A stretch of 36,329 nt of DNA from CAZUSU01 sp964623315 (GTDB lineage Bacteria; Patescibacteriota; Patescibacteriia; Magasanikbacterales; 2-02-FULL-50-9b): the NCBI GenBank assembly GCA_964623315.1, contig CAZUSU010000038.1, forward strand, positions 1 through 36,329, read 5' to 3'. Position 1 is the first letter of the stretch, and the number at the start of each line of letters is the position of its first letter. Position numbers and translations under genes: made by a program. A model generated the notes under the pieces. That model saw only the letters and a program-made list of their open reading frames with translations, did not search any database and was not told where the DNA came from. This document shows, in pieces, positions 1 through 8,607 of the stretch.

Positions 1-1
1 G

Positions 2-472
2 TGCAACCAGTTGGACGACAACTGCAACGGGCTGACCGACGAGGGCCTCAACTGCACGGCGGCCAACACGCAGGTGTTGGTGGCGTTCGGGAGCGGCGAG
101 ACGAGCAAGGAGGTCTCGTTCAACACCGCGACGGACAGCAAGGCGATCTCGGCGACTGACACGTGGGTGTGCGCCGAAGCGCCGGGCGGCAACAAGCCCG
201 GCTTCTCGCTGAAGGGCAAGGAGCTGGCGTTCAAGGCCACGGGGCTGAAGGACGCCGCCAAAGTTCGCGTAACGGTGACGGCGGACAACGACAGCGCCAC
301 GTCGCAGAACGGGTTCATGCTGATGAAGCTGGAACCCAACGCGGCGTGCGTCTCTGGCACGCTCGGCAACAAGAGCAGTGTGGCCAGCGTGGACGGGTCT
401 ACGGCGAACATCTACGTCGTGGACACCTTGGGCCTCGCACTCAAGGGCAAGATCAAGTTCGAGCTGCAGTAG
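2..472 (+). CDS. C-terminal part of a MopE-like metal-binding-motif surface protein (5'-truncated by window edge)
   Basis: The open frame enters from the left edge, so the start is outside the window. The first visible residues form the motif CNQLDDNCNGLTDEG, which matches the Cys/Asp-rich repeat (CNGxDDNCNGxxDEG) of MopE-type 'putative metal-binding motif' proteins, best known from Myxococcota. About 135 residues follow with the look of a beta-sandwich (alternating polar and hydrophobic segments, Gly/Thr/Ser-rich) and two further Cys. The protein is probably secreted, but the signal peptide is not visible. Base use is GC-rich (Lys mostly AAG, many GCG/GGC codons), unlike the glycosyltransferase genes downstream and like the lipoprotein gene at 16360. 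The gene stops at TAG 470-472 and is followed by a long terminator hairpin. Function unknown. Confidence 0.75.
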   Translation, partial: CNQLDDNCNGLTDEGLNCTAANTQVLVAFGSGETSKEVSFNTATDSKAISATDTWVCAEAPGGNKPGFSLKGKELAFKATGLKDAAKVRVTVTADNDSATSQNGFMLMKLEPNAACVSGTLGNKSSVASVDGSTANIYVVDTLGLALKGKIKFELQ

Positions 473-500
473 CGGCTCACGGTCACACGAGTTGACCATT

Positions 501-576
501 CCGGTGGTTCCTCATGTCCTGCGCTCACGTCAACCGACGTGGCATGCAGGGCAGAGGAATCACCGGTATTTTTTTT
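501..576 (+). terminator. Very long Rho-independent terminator hairpin
   Basis: CCGGTGGTTCCTC (501-513) pairs with GAGGAATCACCGG (554-566) with one G-U. The stem continues with 516-522 against 546-552, and CACGTC (526-531) against GACGTG (536-541) closes on an AACC loop. A run of Ts (569-576) follows. Total paired length is about 26 bp, far more than a usual terminator. It ends the MopE-like gene. Confidence 0.85.
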
Positions 577-598
577 GACGTGTTTTTTGTGAAAATAA

Positions 599-607
599 TG
601 GTATACT
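599..607 (+). promoter_or_regulatory. Extended -10 promoter, leaderless start of the gene at 614
   Basis: TG at 599-600, one base, then TATACT at 602-607. The ATG at 614 is six bases further, so transcription should begin at or next to the A of the start codon. No good -35 lies 16-18 bp upstream; the extended -10 probably compensates. Confidence 0.7.
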
Positions 608-613
608 ATTTTT

Positions 614-1972
614 ATGCGACATATTTCTCATCCGCATACGTGGTGGCTGGTTATGACATTAACCGCCGTTGCCGCAGGGAGCGTCGTTGGATCATTTTTT
701 TTGTCCGTTGAAATTATACTGCTGTGCGCCGTCGTTGCCACCATTTTTTTATTGTTCGTGTCCCGTCCGCATTGGGGCGTGTATGCGCTGGCCGCTACAG
801 CGCCGATGAGCGGTTTGGTCATTGATTTTTCACGGTCGGAAAGTTTGTCGCGCGTGCCGTATCTTGGTTCCGTTGATGCGCCGTTTGTTGACCTGCTTGC
901 CGTGTTGTTTTTATGCGCGTTGATTGGTGTGGCAGTGACGCGCCCGCGGTTGTTGCATTGGCGCGCCGTTACAACGATCGCGCCATTTGTTTTGTTGTGG
1001 CTTGGCGCCGCGGCCATTTCTGTGGCGCTCGCCGATGGCGCATTTTTTGGCACGGCGGTAAAAGCATTTGCGCGGCCGTATCTTTTTGCGTTTGTCGCGT
1101 TTGCGGCGCCAATCATGATAGTGGCGCGCGGTGAACTATTGTTGGTGCGCGCATTGTTGTGGTACGAACTAACAGCCACGCTCGGTGCATTACTGGGGCT
1201 CATCGGTTTTGTCACTGCCGGTGTTGTTGGTTTTGCGCGCGTTACGCCGACCACTTTTTTTGGGATTTCACCCTTTGGCACGAATCACAACGTATTGGCT
1301 GAATCTTTGACGGCAATTATTCCGTTTGCGTGGTGGTATGCCGCCACACAGCACGGCAAAGGGAGCGAGGATAGAAAAAATGTTGCCCTCACCTGTGCGG
1401 CAATAATTACGCTCGCGGCACTGCTCACCTTTTCTCGCGCCGCATGGATTGTGGTGGCTCTGCAATTCGGATTTTTTATGTGGTGGCGCTATCGTGCGCA
1501 CACAAAAAATATTGCCGCGCGAATTGCCGTGGTCGGCATAGTGCTTGCACTTTTTTTACTTTTTATTCAACAGACAACCGTTGCGGAAATGAGCAATGCC
1601 ACACGGCGTGATCTCACCGGCATTGCGCTCATGTATGGCGCGCGCGCACCGTGGTTTGGCCAAGGGCCGGGAATGTTTGTGCCGCTGGTCGCGGAAACAA
1701 CGGCGTTTCGTATGGACTACGGCGATCCGTTGGACGCGCACGGTGTGTTGCAAAAATTATTTTTGGAAACAGGCGTGGTGGGTACGGCGGCTTTTTTGAC
1801 GCTGTTTTTTTGGGTCATATTTCGCCTCTGGAAACGCCACAGGGATCCGTGGTACGCTATGCTTCTTCTGACAGTGGTTTCGGTGTGGGTGTATCAACTA
1901 TTTAACACCGGATATTTTGCGGGGAAGGTGTGGGTGCTTATGGGCGTCGTGCTGGCCGCAATTGCTTTATAA
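614..1972 (+). CDS. O-antigen ligase/polymerase family (Wzy_C-like) membrane protein
   Basis: A 452-residue, strongly hydrophobic protein with about 10-12 predicted membrane segments from residue 10 to the C-terminus. The large loop around residues 325-385 carries the pattern typical of the Wzy_C/O-antigen ligase family: TRRDLTGIALMYGARAPWFG, then GQGPGMF and a DAHGVLQKLFLETG stretch that sits before the next membrane segment. Members polymerise lipid-linked oligosaccharide repeats or transfer them to an acceptor on the outer face of the cytoplasmic membrane. Unlike the four relatives at 18003-26246 it has no C-terminal TPR tail. It is first in an operon with two GT4 genes (3-bp gap to the next). 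The ATG at 614 is chosen because the -10 box sits just upstream. Polymerase versus ligase cannot be decided from sequence. Confidence 0.85.
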   Translation: MRHISHPHTWWLVMTLTAVAAGSVVGSFFLSVEIILLCAVVATIFLLFVSRPHWGVYALAATAPMSGLVIDFSRSESLSRVPYLGSVDAPFVDLLAVLFLCALIGVAVTRPRLLHWRAVTTIAPFVLLWLGAAAISVALADGAFFGTAVKAFARPYLFAFVAFAAPIMIVARGELLLVRALLWYELTATLGALLGLIGFVTAGVVGFARVTPTTFFGISPFGTNHNVLAESLTAIIPFAWWYAATQHGKGSEDRKNVALTCAAIITLAALLTFSRAAWIVVALQFGFFMWWRYRAHTKNIAARIAVVGIVLALFLLFIQQTTVAEMSNATRRDLTGIALMYGARAPWFGQGPGMFVPLVAETTAFRMDYGDPLDAHGVLQKLFLETGVVGTAAFLTLFFWVIFRLWKRHRDPWYAMLLLTVVSVWVYQLFNTGYFAGKVWVLMGVVLAAIAL

Positions 1973-1975
1973 ATT

Positions 1976-3073
1976 ATGGCGCGTAAAAAATCCGGTAAAA
2001 TAAAAATTGTTCATATCATTCCGACCTTGGCGATGGGCGGCGCGGAACGCATTTTGACTGACCTCATTCGCTATGGCAATCATAAAAAATATGATTTTGC
2101 CGTGGTGACACTGGTGGATGGCGGCCCGTTTGAGCAAGATATCCGCGGCCTCGGCATACCGTATTATCCGTTGAAAAAAACAACGGAGTTGGGTTTGGCG
2201 ATGTTGCTGGAATTGACCGCTCTGTTGAATCGCTTAAAACCGGACATCGTGCACACGCATTTATTTGGCGGACATCTGTGGGGCGAGGTGGCCAGCAAAT
2301 TAAATCGCGTGCCGGTGTTGGTTTTTTCTGAACAAAACACAGACGTTGATTTAGGCGAATTAAAACATCGCATCAAACAGGTGTTGTCCTACGGCTCCAG
2401 CGCCGTGGTGGCGGCCAGCGAAGGCGTGCGGAATTTTTTAGCAGATGAAGAACATATTTCGCGCGATAAAATTGTGGTAATTCGCAATGCGGTATCGGTT
2501 GAAAAATATCTTTCTGTTCCGCCGCCGCTCTTTACAGAAAAATTTCGTCTTGTATGCATTGGTCGGTTAGAGCGGCAAAAAGGCCATGACATTTTATTGG
2601 AAGCGTTATCGCGCATCACGCAAATTCCGTGGGAGCTGACACTGGTGGGTGATGGTTCGTTGCGCGAAGATTTGTTGGATCGCGCCGTGCTGTGGCATAT
2701 CCACGACCGCGTACGGTTTGCCGGCACGGTGATGGACGTCGCGCCGTTTTTGGCAGACAGCGACGCCGTGGTCATGCCGTCGCGCTGGGAGGGGATTGGG
2801 CTGGTTATTATGGAAGGGATGGCGGCCGGCCGGCCGGTTATTGCGTCGCGCGTGGGTGGTATTCCGGAATTAATTGAGCAGGGGAAAACGGGATTGCTGG
2901 TGCCGCCGGAGGATTCTATCGCCTTGGCGCAAGCAATCACGTGGATGTGGGAGCATCCGGATGCGGCGCGGGCGCTGGGCGCGGCCGCGCGTGAAAAGGC
3001 GCGGACCCAATGCAATGTGCAGGAGATGGTCACTCAATACGAAGCGTTGTATGCGCATCTTACTGGTCAATAA
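1976..3073 (+). CDS. Glycosyltransferase family 4 (GT-B)
   Basis: 365 residues. The N-terminal Rossmann half opens with KIKIVHIIPTLAMGGAERIL, the classic GT4 entry with the GGAER loop. The C-terminal half holds VCIGRLERQKGHDILLEAL (donor-binding start) and PSRWEGIGLVIMEGMAAGRP, the E-x7-E motif that contacts the nucleotide sugar. These enzymes are retaining and transfer a hexose to a lipid-linked acceptor at the inner face of the membrane. Length is normal for the family. No SD; the ATG follows the upstream stop by 3 bp, and the next GT4 starts inside the last 23 bases, which indicates translational coupling in one operon. Sugar specificity cannot be told. Confidence 0.92.
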   Translation: MARKKSGKIKIVHIIPTLAMGGAERILTDLIRYGNHKKYDFAVVTLVDGGPFEQDIRGLGIPYYPLKKTTELGLAMLLELTALLNRLKPDIVHTHLFGGHLWGEVASKLNRVPVLVFSEQNTDVDLGELKHRIKQVLSYGSSAVVAASEGVRNFLADEEHISRDKIVVIRNAVSVEKYLSVPPPLFTEKFRLVCIGRLERQKGHDILLEALSRITQIPWELTLVGDGSLREDLLDRAVLWHIHDRVRFAGTVMDVAPFLADSDAVVMPSRWEGIGLVIMEGMAAGRPVIASRVGGIPELIEQGKTGLLVPPEDSIALAQAITWMWEHPDAARALGAAAREKARTQCNVQEMVTQYEALYAHLTGQ

Positions 3074-4247
3074 TTTTTGGCGTGACGTGGGTGGCGTTGA
3101 GCGCGTGGTGCAAACCGAACGCGCTCTGCTCGGCGATCACGGCCACACCGTGTTGGAATTTTCTACGGCGCATCCGGATAATTGGCCGTCACCGTGCGAA
3201 AAATATTTCGTGCCGGCAGATAATTGGCGAAAAATTTCGCGACTGTTTTATTCTCCGGAAGTGGCGCGCGCATTGCGTGCCTTATTGCGCGACCACGGCC
3301 CCGTAGATGTAGCGCACCTCCACGGTATTTTTGATGTGCTCGGGCCGACTGTTTTGTTTGAATTGCGCCGCGCCGGCGTGCCCATTATTTTTACGGCGCA
3401 TGCGTATAAATTAATTTGTCCGAACTGGAAATTATTTGCGCGCGGGCAGATAGACGAATCGTGTGCGCGTGGACCGTTTGCTGATTTTTGGAATCGCTCC
3501 ATTCAAAATTCTTTTATCAAAAGTTTTGGCGGCGCGTTGGCGTGGTGGTGGCACCGGCGGCGCGGGACGTTTAAGTTGATTGACAAAATAATTTCACCGT
3601 CACAATTTTTGATTGACCAGCATGTGGCGCGCGGCTGGGCGCGCGAAAAATTTTTACATCTACCCAATCCCATTGAGGTGACGCAATACTCTCCCGCAGG
3701 CGGCGACGGGACATTTGCCTTATTTGTGGGACGATTGGTGCCGGAAAAGGGCGTTGACATTTTGGTGCGCGCCGCGGCGCTCGTGCCTCACGTTCCGTTT
3801 ATGATTGTTGGCGAAGGGCCGGAACGCGCTGTGCTGGAAAAATTGGCTCGCGCGATTGGCGCGAGCAACGTTTCATTTGTCGGAAAAAAATCGCCACGCG
3901 ATGTGGCGGATTTTATCGCCGGCGCACGTGTGGTAGTCGTGCCGTCCGTGTGGTATGAAAATGATTCGTTGGCAGTGTTGGAAGCGCAGGCACAGGCGCG
4001 CGTGGTGGTGGCGTCACATATTGGCGGCATTCCGGAACAGATTCGTCACGGCGAAACGGGCTTTTTGTGCGCGGCCGGTGACGCCGTTGCGTTGGCACAA
4101 TCACTGCAGAAGGTGTGGTCGCTCACGCCGTTTGAACGCGCACAAATGGGCGCTCGCGCCCGCGCGCAGGTGGATGTGGTGCGCAATCCGGAGTTATATT
4201 ACGAAGAACTCATGGATGAATGCCAACGCGTTCTTCAACACGCATAA
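3051..4247 (+). CDS. Glycosyltransferase family 4 (GT-B)
   Basis: 398 residues from ATG 3051 (MRILLVNNFWRDVGGVERVV). The frame is open further upstream, but that stretch is coding for the preceding gene in another frame, and homologues begin at the MRILLV strand. The C-terminal half shows LFVGRLVPEKGVDILVRA, a GEGPER turn and the E-x7-E element ENDSLAVLE within the VVVPSVWYEN context. The central 'TAHAYKLICPN' and Cys pair before residue 145 resemble GT4 enzymes that act on polyprenyl-linked substrates. It overlaps the upstream GT4 by 23 bp and ends the operon; a CAP-protein gene converges from the other side. Acceptor and donor are unknown. Confidence 0.9.
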   Translation: MRILLVNNFWRDVGGVERVVQTERALLGDHGHTVLEFSTAHPDNWPSPCEKYFVPADNWRKISRLFYSPEVARALRALLRDHGPVDVAHLHGIFDVLGPTVLFELRRAGVPIIFTAHAYKLICPNWKLFARGQIDESCARGPFADFWNRSIQNSFIKSFGGALAWWWHRRRGTFKLIDKIISPSQFLIDQHVARGWAREKFLHLPNPIEVTQYSPAGGDGTFALFVGRLVPEKGVDILVRAAALVPHVPFMIVGEGPERAVLEKLARAIGASNVSFVGKKSPRDVADFIAGARVVVVPSVWYENDSLAVLEAQAQARVVVASHIGGIPEQIRHGETGFLCAAGDAVALAQSLQKVWSLTPFERAQMGARARAQVDVVRNPELYYEELMDECQRVLQHA

Positions 4248-4308
4248 CAAGACGGTTTTTTTCTGTCAAGATTTTAAAAATCAGTAAAAAATCCCCGCAA
4301 GCCGTTGG

Positions 4309-5265
4309 TTATGATAGATCATCGAGACAGGCATTATAGGCATCAACCTGTGCATTATAGGTAATCTGATCGGCTACGAGGCGCATCTGGATTTTTTTCA
4401 GATTACTGATGATCTGATTATATGAATCAACGATAGTGTTGTACGAGGTAATTAAATCATTATTTTTCGGATTTTGTGCTTCAACTTCCAGACGCAACCT
4501 AGTGGCGTTTTCATATTGTGCGTCAAACTGAACGCTGTCCGTCTCAATTTTTGTTTTGAGCGCCGTATCAATAATCGGGCATGCGGCAACGGATTTGCCA
4601 AATAATTGCACTCCTAACCATACGTCCTGACCAAAAAGTTTTCCCTTACTTACCGCAACACCAATTTCAGTAAATGTTGGCTTCATAATATTTTCTCTAT
4701 GAAGCGCACTGTTCATCAACGCGTCCACCATTTCTTTGTCTGATTTGAATGTGCCATAGGCAATATTTTCTCCAAATTGGATATAATCATAGCCAACTTG
4801 TTTTACAACCTCGGCTGGCTTAACGCCGGTTGGCGAGTCGTGTTCAAAATATTGTTTGTCAAACATGTCTTTCATCCGTAGCGCCGCCGCTACCATAAGT
4901 TGTGGGTTTTCGGTGAGTTGTGTGCGCAATCCGTTTTGTATGCGTGCCTCATGTGTTGCGGCAATAATGCCGGTAACGGAAAGTGAAGCCACCGATAGCG
5001 ACAATCGTCGCACCGCATACTTTTTGGGAGTGGCTGGCTTTGGTTGCACCGACGATGGAGGTACGGGTGACAGAGTGAACTGCGCTGAAGACGCTTCTGA
5101 TACTTTTTTTTGCAACGGTTTATATGCTTTTTTAAATTCTTTGACCGCCCCTGTGTTTCCTGTCCCGTTACTCGTGTGGTAAGCAAATAAAATATGAGGC
5201 GATATAGTAGCTGCCAGCGCTACACACATAAAACCAATGATCAACCTGTTTATTTTTTGTTGCAT
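4309..5265 (-). CDS. Secreted CAP/SCP-domain protein with C-terminal coiled coil
   Basis: 318 residues from ATG 5265. The open frame extends 12 codons upstream, but a -10 box 7 nt before this ATG marks it as the start. Residues 1-28 are a signal peptide (QQKIN, hydrophobic core, then LFAYH). Residues 30-90 are a Pro/Ser-rich linker. A CAP domain spans about 100-225, with EHDSP (His142), GENIAYG (Glu166) and HREN (His189), the metal-cavity residues of the family. Residues 235-318 are a predicted coiled coil. CAP proteins of bacteria are extracellular and mostly of unknown activity; some bind wall components or lipids. Composition is somewhat more AT-rich than the glycosyltransferases. It is divergent from the surface-protein gene at 5385. 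Confidence 0.85.
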   Translation of the reverse strand: MQQKINRLIIGFMCVALAATISPHILFAYHTSNGTGNTGAVKEFKKAYKPLQKKVSEASSAQFTLSPVPPSSVQPKPATPKKYAVRRLSLSVASLSVTGIIAATHEARIQNGLRTQLTENPQLMVAAALRMKDMFDKQYFEHDSPTGVKPAEVVKQVGYDYIQFGENIAYGTFKSDKEMVDALMNSALHRENIMKPTFTEIGVAVSKGKLFGQDVWLGVQLFGKSVAACPIIDTALKTKIETDSVQFDAQYENATRLRLEVEAQNPKNNDLITSYNTIVDSYNQIISNLKKIQMRLVADQITYNAQVDAYNACLDDLS

Positions 5266-5272
5266 GTATATA

Positions 5273-5280
5273 AGTATAGC
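5273..5280 (-). promoter_or_regulatory. Extended -10 promoter of the CAP gene (leaderless)
   Basis: On the minus strand the sequence reads TG-C-TATACT, with TATACT complementary to 5273-5278, then seven bases, then the ATG at 5265. The spacing puts the transcription start on the start codon. Confidence 0.65.
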
Positions 5281-5313
5281 ACATAAAGTTATCCACACCA
5301 TCTCTCAATACGG

Positions 5314-5342
5314 TTTTCAAAACCTACGTTCCGGTCTATAAT
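5314..5342 (+). promoter_or_regulatory. Promoter of the surface-protein gene at 5385
   Basis: TATAAT at 5337-5342 with TTTTCA (5314-5319) 17 bp upstream. This gives a leader of roughly 35 nt before the ATG at 5385, without an SD sequence. Confidence 0.55.
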
Positions 5343-5384
5343 ACTTTTAGAGTTATTAAAATATTAAAAATTGTCAGTCAAATT

Positions 5385-7427
5385 ATGAATACCTTTTTAG
5401 TTTCATTTCAAAAAATATCGTTTAACATAAAACAATTTGTTTTTATTTTATCCATCATACTGGTGGGTGGTTTTGTCATAAATATCTCTACAACCCATAC
5501 TGCTACAAACAGCATTTCTATTATCACTAACTCCGAGACCATCACGTTGGACGTCGATGCAGATGTTAATACTATAGCTAATATTGGTGATACCGTTCTC
5601 GTTCAAGTTATTTTGGACAATACAGATGGTGGTTGCGTCATCAGCGGTACCACGGTGACAGCCAACTTGCAAAAGTATGGCGGTGGTAGTGCCGAGGTTT
5701 TGACCTGCGTTGATAACGGTGGTGTCAGTGACGTATTTAGTAAAGTTCTGCTTATTACTGACGCCGGCGCTTCAGGTATTGATGTGGCCACATCAACCAC
5801 TTCATCAAAGGTTACTCTCACCTACAGCGATAGCGACGATACCACAGCCACCACGAGCACGGCGGTTTTAGCGGCGCCGGTAGACACCATAGTCCCAACG
5901 GTGACTGCGCTAGGAACGGGTAGCACCGATTATGTACTTTCTTTGGGTGGGACGGTTGATTTAACCTTTAATGACACTCTTTCCTCTGCGGGAAAGACCC
6001 TCGTGGAGCAGGCTATCTCTGCATCAGCTAATTATGATGTTGGTAGCTTTACTTGGAGCACTGACGCACAGCTCACCATTTTAGGTAATTCAGAGTTTGA
6101 TATCACCTTTTTATACGACACACTCGCTGATGTAACGGATGCGGCAGGTAACCAAACCAGTAACCTTCGTCTCATTAATTCCGCGCTTAAAGCGACTGAA
6201 CAAGAGGGTGGTGGTAGTGTAGAAGTGAGCACTGACGGAAATGAGGTTATTATTACTGACGATGATGCCGCTACTACTGTTACGATAGGGGCTGGTGTGG
6301 ATGATGTTGTTATCGATTTTGATAATCTAGTCACTGATGGCGTGGGAATGTTACCGGATATTGATATTACAGCGATGACGTCTATAGGCGAAATTATTGT
6401 TGACATGCCAGATGATATTACCGTTACCGGAGACACAACATGGACAGGATGGATCAACGCACCGCAGGTACTATCAGATGACTCCGTGACCGGCGTTGAC
6501 GGTGATGTCAGTGACGTTATAGAAATCGGAGCTGGAAACATTGGTCTCCAATTTGACAAAGGTATACGCCTTGTATTCTCTGACAAGGCTGGCAGGGCCG
6601 CCGGTTTTTCACACGGTGGGGCGTTTACCGTGATCGATCTAACTTGCGCGAGCGACTCTCAAGCAACAGGCAATGCCTTACCTGCCGGCGAGGATTGTAA
6701 AATAAATGTCGGCGATGACCTCATTATTTGGACCAAGCACTTTAGTAGTTTTGTGTTATACACTCCTTCCCCGCCACCAGTTCAAAAGAGCAGTGGGAGC
6801 GGTTGGACGCCCCCTCTTCCTACAGAGCCAACGGGCGGTTATAAATTCTTCATAAATCCTGACACCAGCACAACGAGTACTCTTACACTTTACTTTGATG
6901 GAGGTCCGGACGCGAATCAAATTAGTATCTCGGAGAATCCAGATTTTTCATCAGCAAAAACTATCAACTACAGCCCCTCCACGGTGTGGGTAATATCCGG
7001 AACAACGGGGAAAAGAAAGTTATATGTCAAGTTTGTCAATAAGTACAAACAGTCCTCAAAAGTTCTCTCTGCTACCGTGATGTATGTTCCCCTAACCCAT
7101 GCTGAAAAAGTACAAAAACAGATTAAACCGATCGGGGAAAAATTGCAAAAATTAATGCGGGCGCGGTTTATTGATGTAAGCCGGGCTGTAAGCCGCAATC
7201 CCAAGATGAGTTTAAATAGAACGGATATAATTGCGCTTCAGAAATTTATTATCGCGCAAAATAAAGGATCTTCAGCAGTAGCACTACGAAAAGCGGGGCC
7301 TACCGGAAATTTTGGTAAACGCACCCGTGCGGCCCTCGCGGAATATCAAGCGATTTACAACCTCAAACCAGCGAATGGATACTTTAATTCCGCCACACAA
7401 GAGCACCTAAAGTCAATTGGCTTCTAA
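5385..7427 (+). CDS. Large secreted surface protein with C-terminal peptidoglycan-binding domain
   Basis: 680 residues. Residues 1-45 hold a long N-terminal signal/anchor (FVFILSIILVGGFVINI core). The middle, about 45-480, is Thr/Ser/Asp/Val-rich and low in Lys, with repeated beta-strand patterns typical of Ig-like or adhesin modules; Cys pairs near 83/106 and 430/440 could form disulfides. A Pro-rich linker (SPPPVQKSSGSGWTPPLPTE) follows, then another beta domain. Residues about 605-680 match PG_binding_1: LNRTDIIALQKFI, GPTGNFGKRTRAALAEYQ, GYFNSATQEHL. Such proteins in this group are thought to sit on the wall through that domain. Base use is the most AT-rich of the window (many ATT, GAT, ACT codons), which may mean a separate origin. 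No neighbour shares its strand closely. Confidence 0.8.
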   Translation: MNTFLVSFQKISFNIKQFVFILSIILVGGFVINISTTHTATNSISIITNSETITLDVDADVNTIANIGDTVLVQVILDNTDGGCVISGTTVTANLQKYGGGSAEVLTCVDNGGVSDVFSKVLLITDAGASGIDVATSTTSSKVTLTYSDSDDTTATTSTAVLAAPVDTIVPTVTALGTGSTDYVLSLGGTVDLTFNDTLSSAGKTLVEQAISASANYDVGSFTWSTDAQLTILGNSEFDITFLYDTLADVTDAAGNQTSNLRLINSALKATEQEGGGSVEVSTDGNEVIITDDDAATTVTIGAGVDDVVIDFDNLVTDGVGMLPDIDITAMTSIGEIIVDMPDDITVTGDTTWTGWINAPQVLSDDSVTGVDGDVSDVIEIGAGNIGLQFDKGIRLVFSDKAGRAAGFSHGGAFTVIDLTCASDSQATGNALPAGEDCKINVGDDLIIWTKHFSSFVLYTPSPPPVQKSSGSGWTPPLPTEPTGGYKFFINPDTSTTSTLTLYFDGGPDANQISISENPDFSSAKTINYSPSTVWVISGTTGKRKLYVKFVNKYKQSSKVLSATVMYVPLTHAEKVQKQIKPIGEKLQKLMRARFIDVSRAVSRNPKMSLNRTDIIALQKFIIAQNKGSSAVALRKAGPTGNFGKRTRAALAEYQAIYNLKPANGYFNSATQEHLKSIGF

Positions 7428-7470
7428 GCGGGATTCGGCTCCTCAATAGTCAGGTTTTCACAGCACCACT

Positions 7471-7504
7471 TAAAAATCCCCGCCAGCAGTTTGCCAGCGG
7501 GGGA
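7471..7504 (-). terminator. Rho-independent terminator of the PP2C-like gene
   Basis: CCCCGC at 7478-7483 pairs with GCGGGG at 7497-7502. On the minus strand the hairpin is followed by ATTTTTA. It lies 25 bp past the phosphatase stop and may also act on the plus-strand gene ending at 7427. Confidence 0.7.
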
Positions 7505-7527
7505 ATGGGTCGTCGTTTTTTTACAGC

Positions 7528-8388
7528 CTACAGCCAGATGTGTAGCGCCGTTTTGTCGTCGTGGTTTTTGAGACGCGGGATTCGCGTGCGGCTCAGATCC
7601 TTCTCTTCTACCATCTGCACGTGGTGGACGATCGGCAACACGCCACTGCGTTGCAGAGTGCACTCCACGAACCACTGCGGGCCCATGTCGGCGCTGTGAT
7701 GGAACACCCCATCCGTGAACAGCACCACTTCTTTCACTTCACTGCGTGCGAAAGATCCGCTCGTGCAAAGCTCTACGTTGAGGTTGCCGTCGAGCGAGGC
7801 GTAGCTCGGCCGCACCGTACCATCCGGTCCGCCATTGCGGAGTGCGCGGTTGTGGCGCAGAAGCTCGCGGACCTCTGGGTCGTCCCGCGAAACGCCGCGA
7901 TCTTTCATCATCCGGATCACTTGCGCATCAAACTGATTCACGCGGTCTTCACCGATCACCACGACCTTGCCATCGACCAGCTTCACGCCGCCCATGCAGT
8001 CGCCAAACTGGAGCCAGTTCACGCGCGTGCGTGAAACAGAGACGGCGATACCACTACAGCACGGACCTTTCCACCGTTCCTCCGGCCAGCACTTCAGTTC
8101 GTGCGTCGCTTCGGTTTCGAGCGACTTCATCAAATCAATGAGCGGCATGGCGGTGAACGGGTTGCTCACGCGCCGCCGCGCTGAGCCGAGCATCCTCCTC
8201 GTGATCCATTCGCCACCGGTCATCCGGCGCGCGCTGAATGGCTCCTTGAACAGAAACGCCGAGTCGCCGAGCCCACTCGCACCATCAAGCACCAAAAAAA
8301 GCGCTTCGTGCCCATCGTCAAACGCGAAGATTCCGTCTTCGCTTGGCTGGCCCCGAGTGCCGGAGACCATGACCTGTTCTGTGTACAT
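7528..8388 (-). CDS. PP2C-like (PPM family) serine/threonine phosphatase
   Basis: 286 residues from ATG 8388. A TTG seven codons upstream is also in frame, but the ATG has AGGGGG four bases before it. Motifs in order fit the PPM metal-binding scheme: SEDGIFAF (Glu17/Asp18), FLVLDGASG (Asp35-Gly36), WLQFGDCMGGV (Gly129-Asp130), VVLFTDGVF (Asp226-Gly227) and NHDDKTALHI (Asp277-Asp278). Length is usual for a stand-alone domain; there is no signal peptide or membrane segment, so it is likely cytosolic. It is a divergent member: spacing between motifs 2 and 3 is long and Arg-rich. The gene is GC-rich with AAG/TTC codons and forms an isolated unit with its own promoter, SD and terminator. No kinase gene is in the window, so the substrate is unknown. 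Confidence 0.7.
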   Translation of the reverse strand: MYTEQVMVSGTRGQPSEDGIFAFDDGHEALFLVLDGASGLGDSAFLFKEPFSARRMTGGEWITRRMLGSARRRVSNPFTAMPLIDLMKSLETEATHELKCWPEERWKGPCCSGIAVSVSRTRVNWLQFGDCMGGVKLVDGKVVVIGEDRVNQFDAQVIRMMKDRGVSRDDPEVRELLRHNRALRNGGPDGTVRPSYASLDGNLNVELCTSGSFARSEVKEVVLFTDGVFHHSADMGPQWFVECTLQRSGVLPIVHHVQMVEEKDLSRTRIPRLKNHDDKTALHIWL

Positions 8389-8422
8389 GTTTCCCCCTGA
8401 TCCGCACAACGGACGTGGCAGA

Positions 8423-8454
8423 ACAGTACGGGAATTTTATGCGTTTGTCAAGCT
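8423..8454 (-). promoter_or_regulatory. Promoter of the PP2C-like gene (AGCTTGACAAAC class)
   Basis: Minus strand: TTGACA (complement of 8446-8451), 17 bp, TACTGT (complement of 8423-8428). The -35 lies in AGCTTGACAAAC (complement of 8443-8454), a 12-mer also found at two other promoters in the window. The leader to the ATG is about 27 nt and contains the SD. Confidence 0.75.
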
Positions 8455-8507
8455 TGTGTACAGTTTCCCCTTTGTCACCCTTACCAGATAGTACAGGAAT
8501 TTTTGAG

Positions 8508-8595
8508 TAAAAAAAGAGACCGCTTGCGAAGAACATTCATCCGGTGTATGCGCCCATTATAGGCGTTTCCGGTTGACTAGTCTTGCAAGCGGTCC
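8508..8595 (-). terminator. Terminator with long structured loop, end of the 8608-8835 unit
   Basis: GCAAGCGGTC (8585-8594) and GACCGCTTGC (8518-8527) are a perfect 10-bp inverted repeat, followed on the minus strand by TCTTTTTTT. The 57-nt loop has its own nested pairing (CGCC against GGCG around 8550-8565, CCGG against CCGG outside it), so the whole can fold compactly. Confidence 0.7.
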
Positions 8596-8607
8596 GCGTC
8601 GGGGGGG

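Noticed and set aside
628..1281. 217-codon minus-strand open frame
   Set aside because: Antisense shadow of the Wzy-like gene; composition (Asn/Thr/Ala-rich, no domain) is not protein-like and no start signal is present.
4248..4308. Terminator between the convergent GT4 and CAP genes
   Set aside because: Only a weak AT palindrome (GATTTT-A-AAAATC) and an imperfect GC stem next to a T-run were seen; not convincing enough to list.
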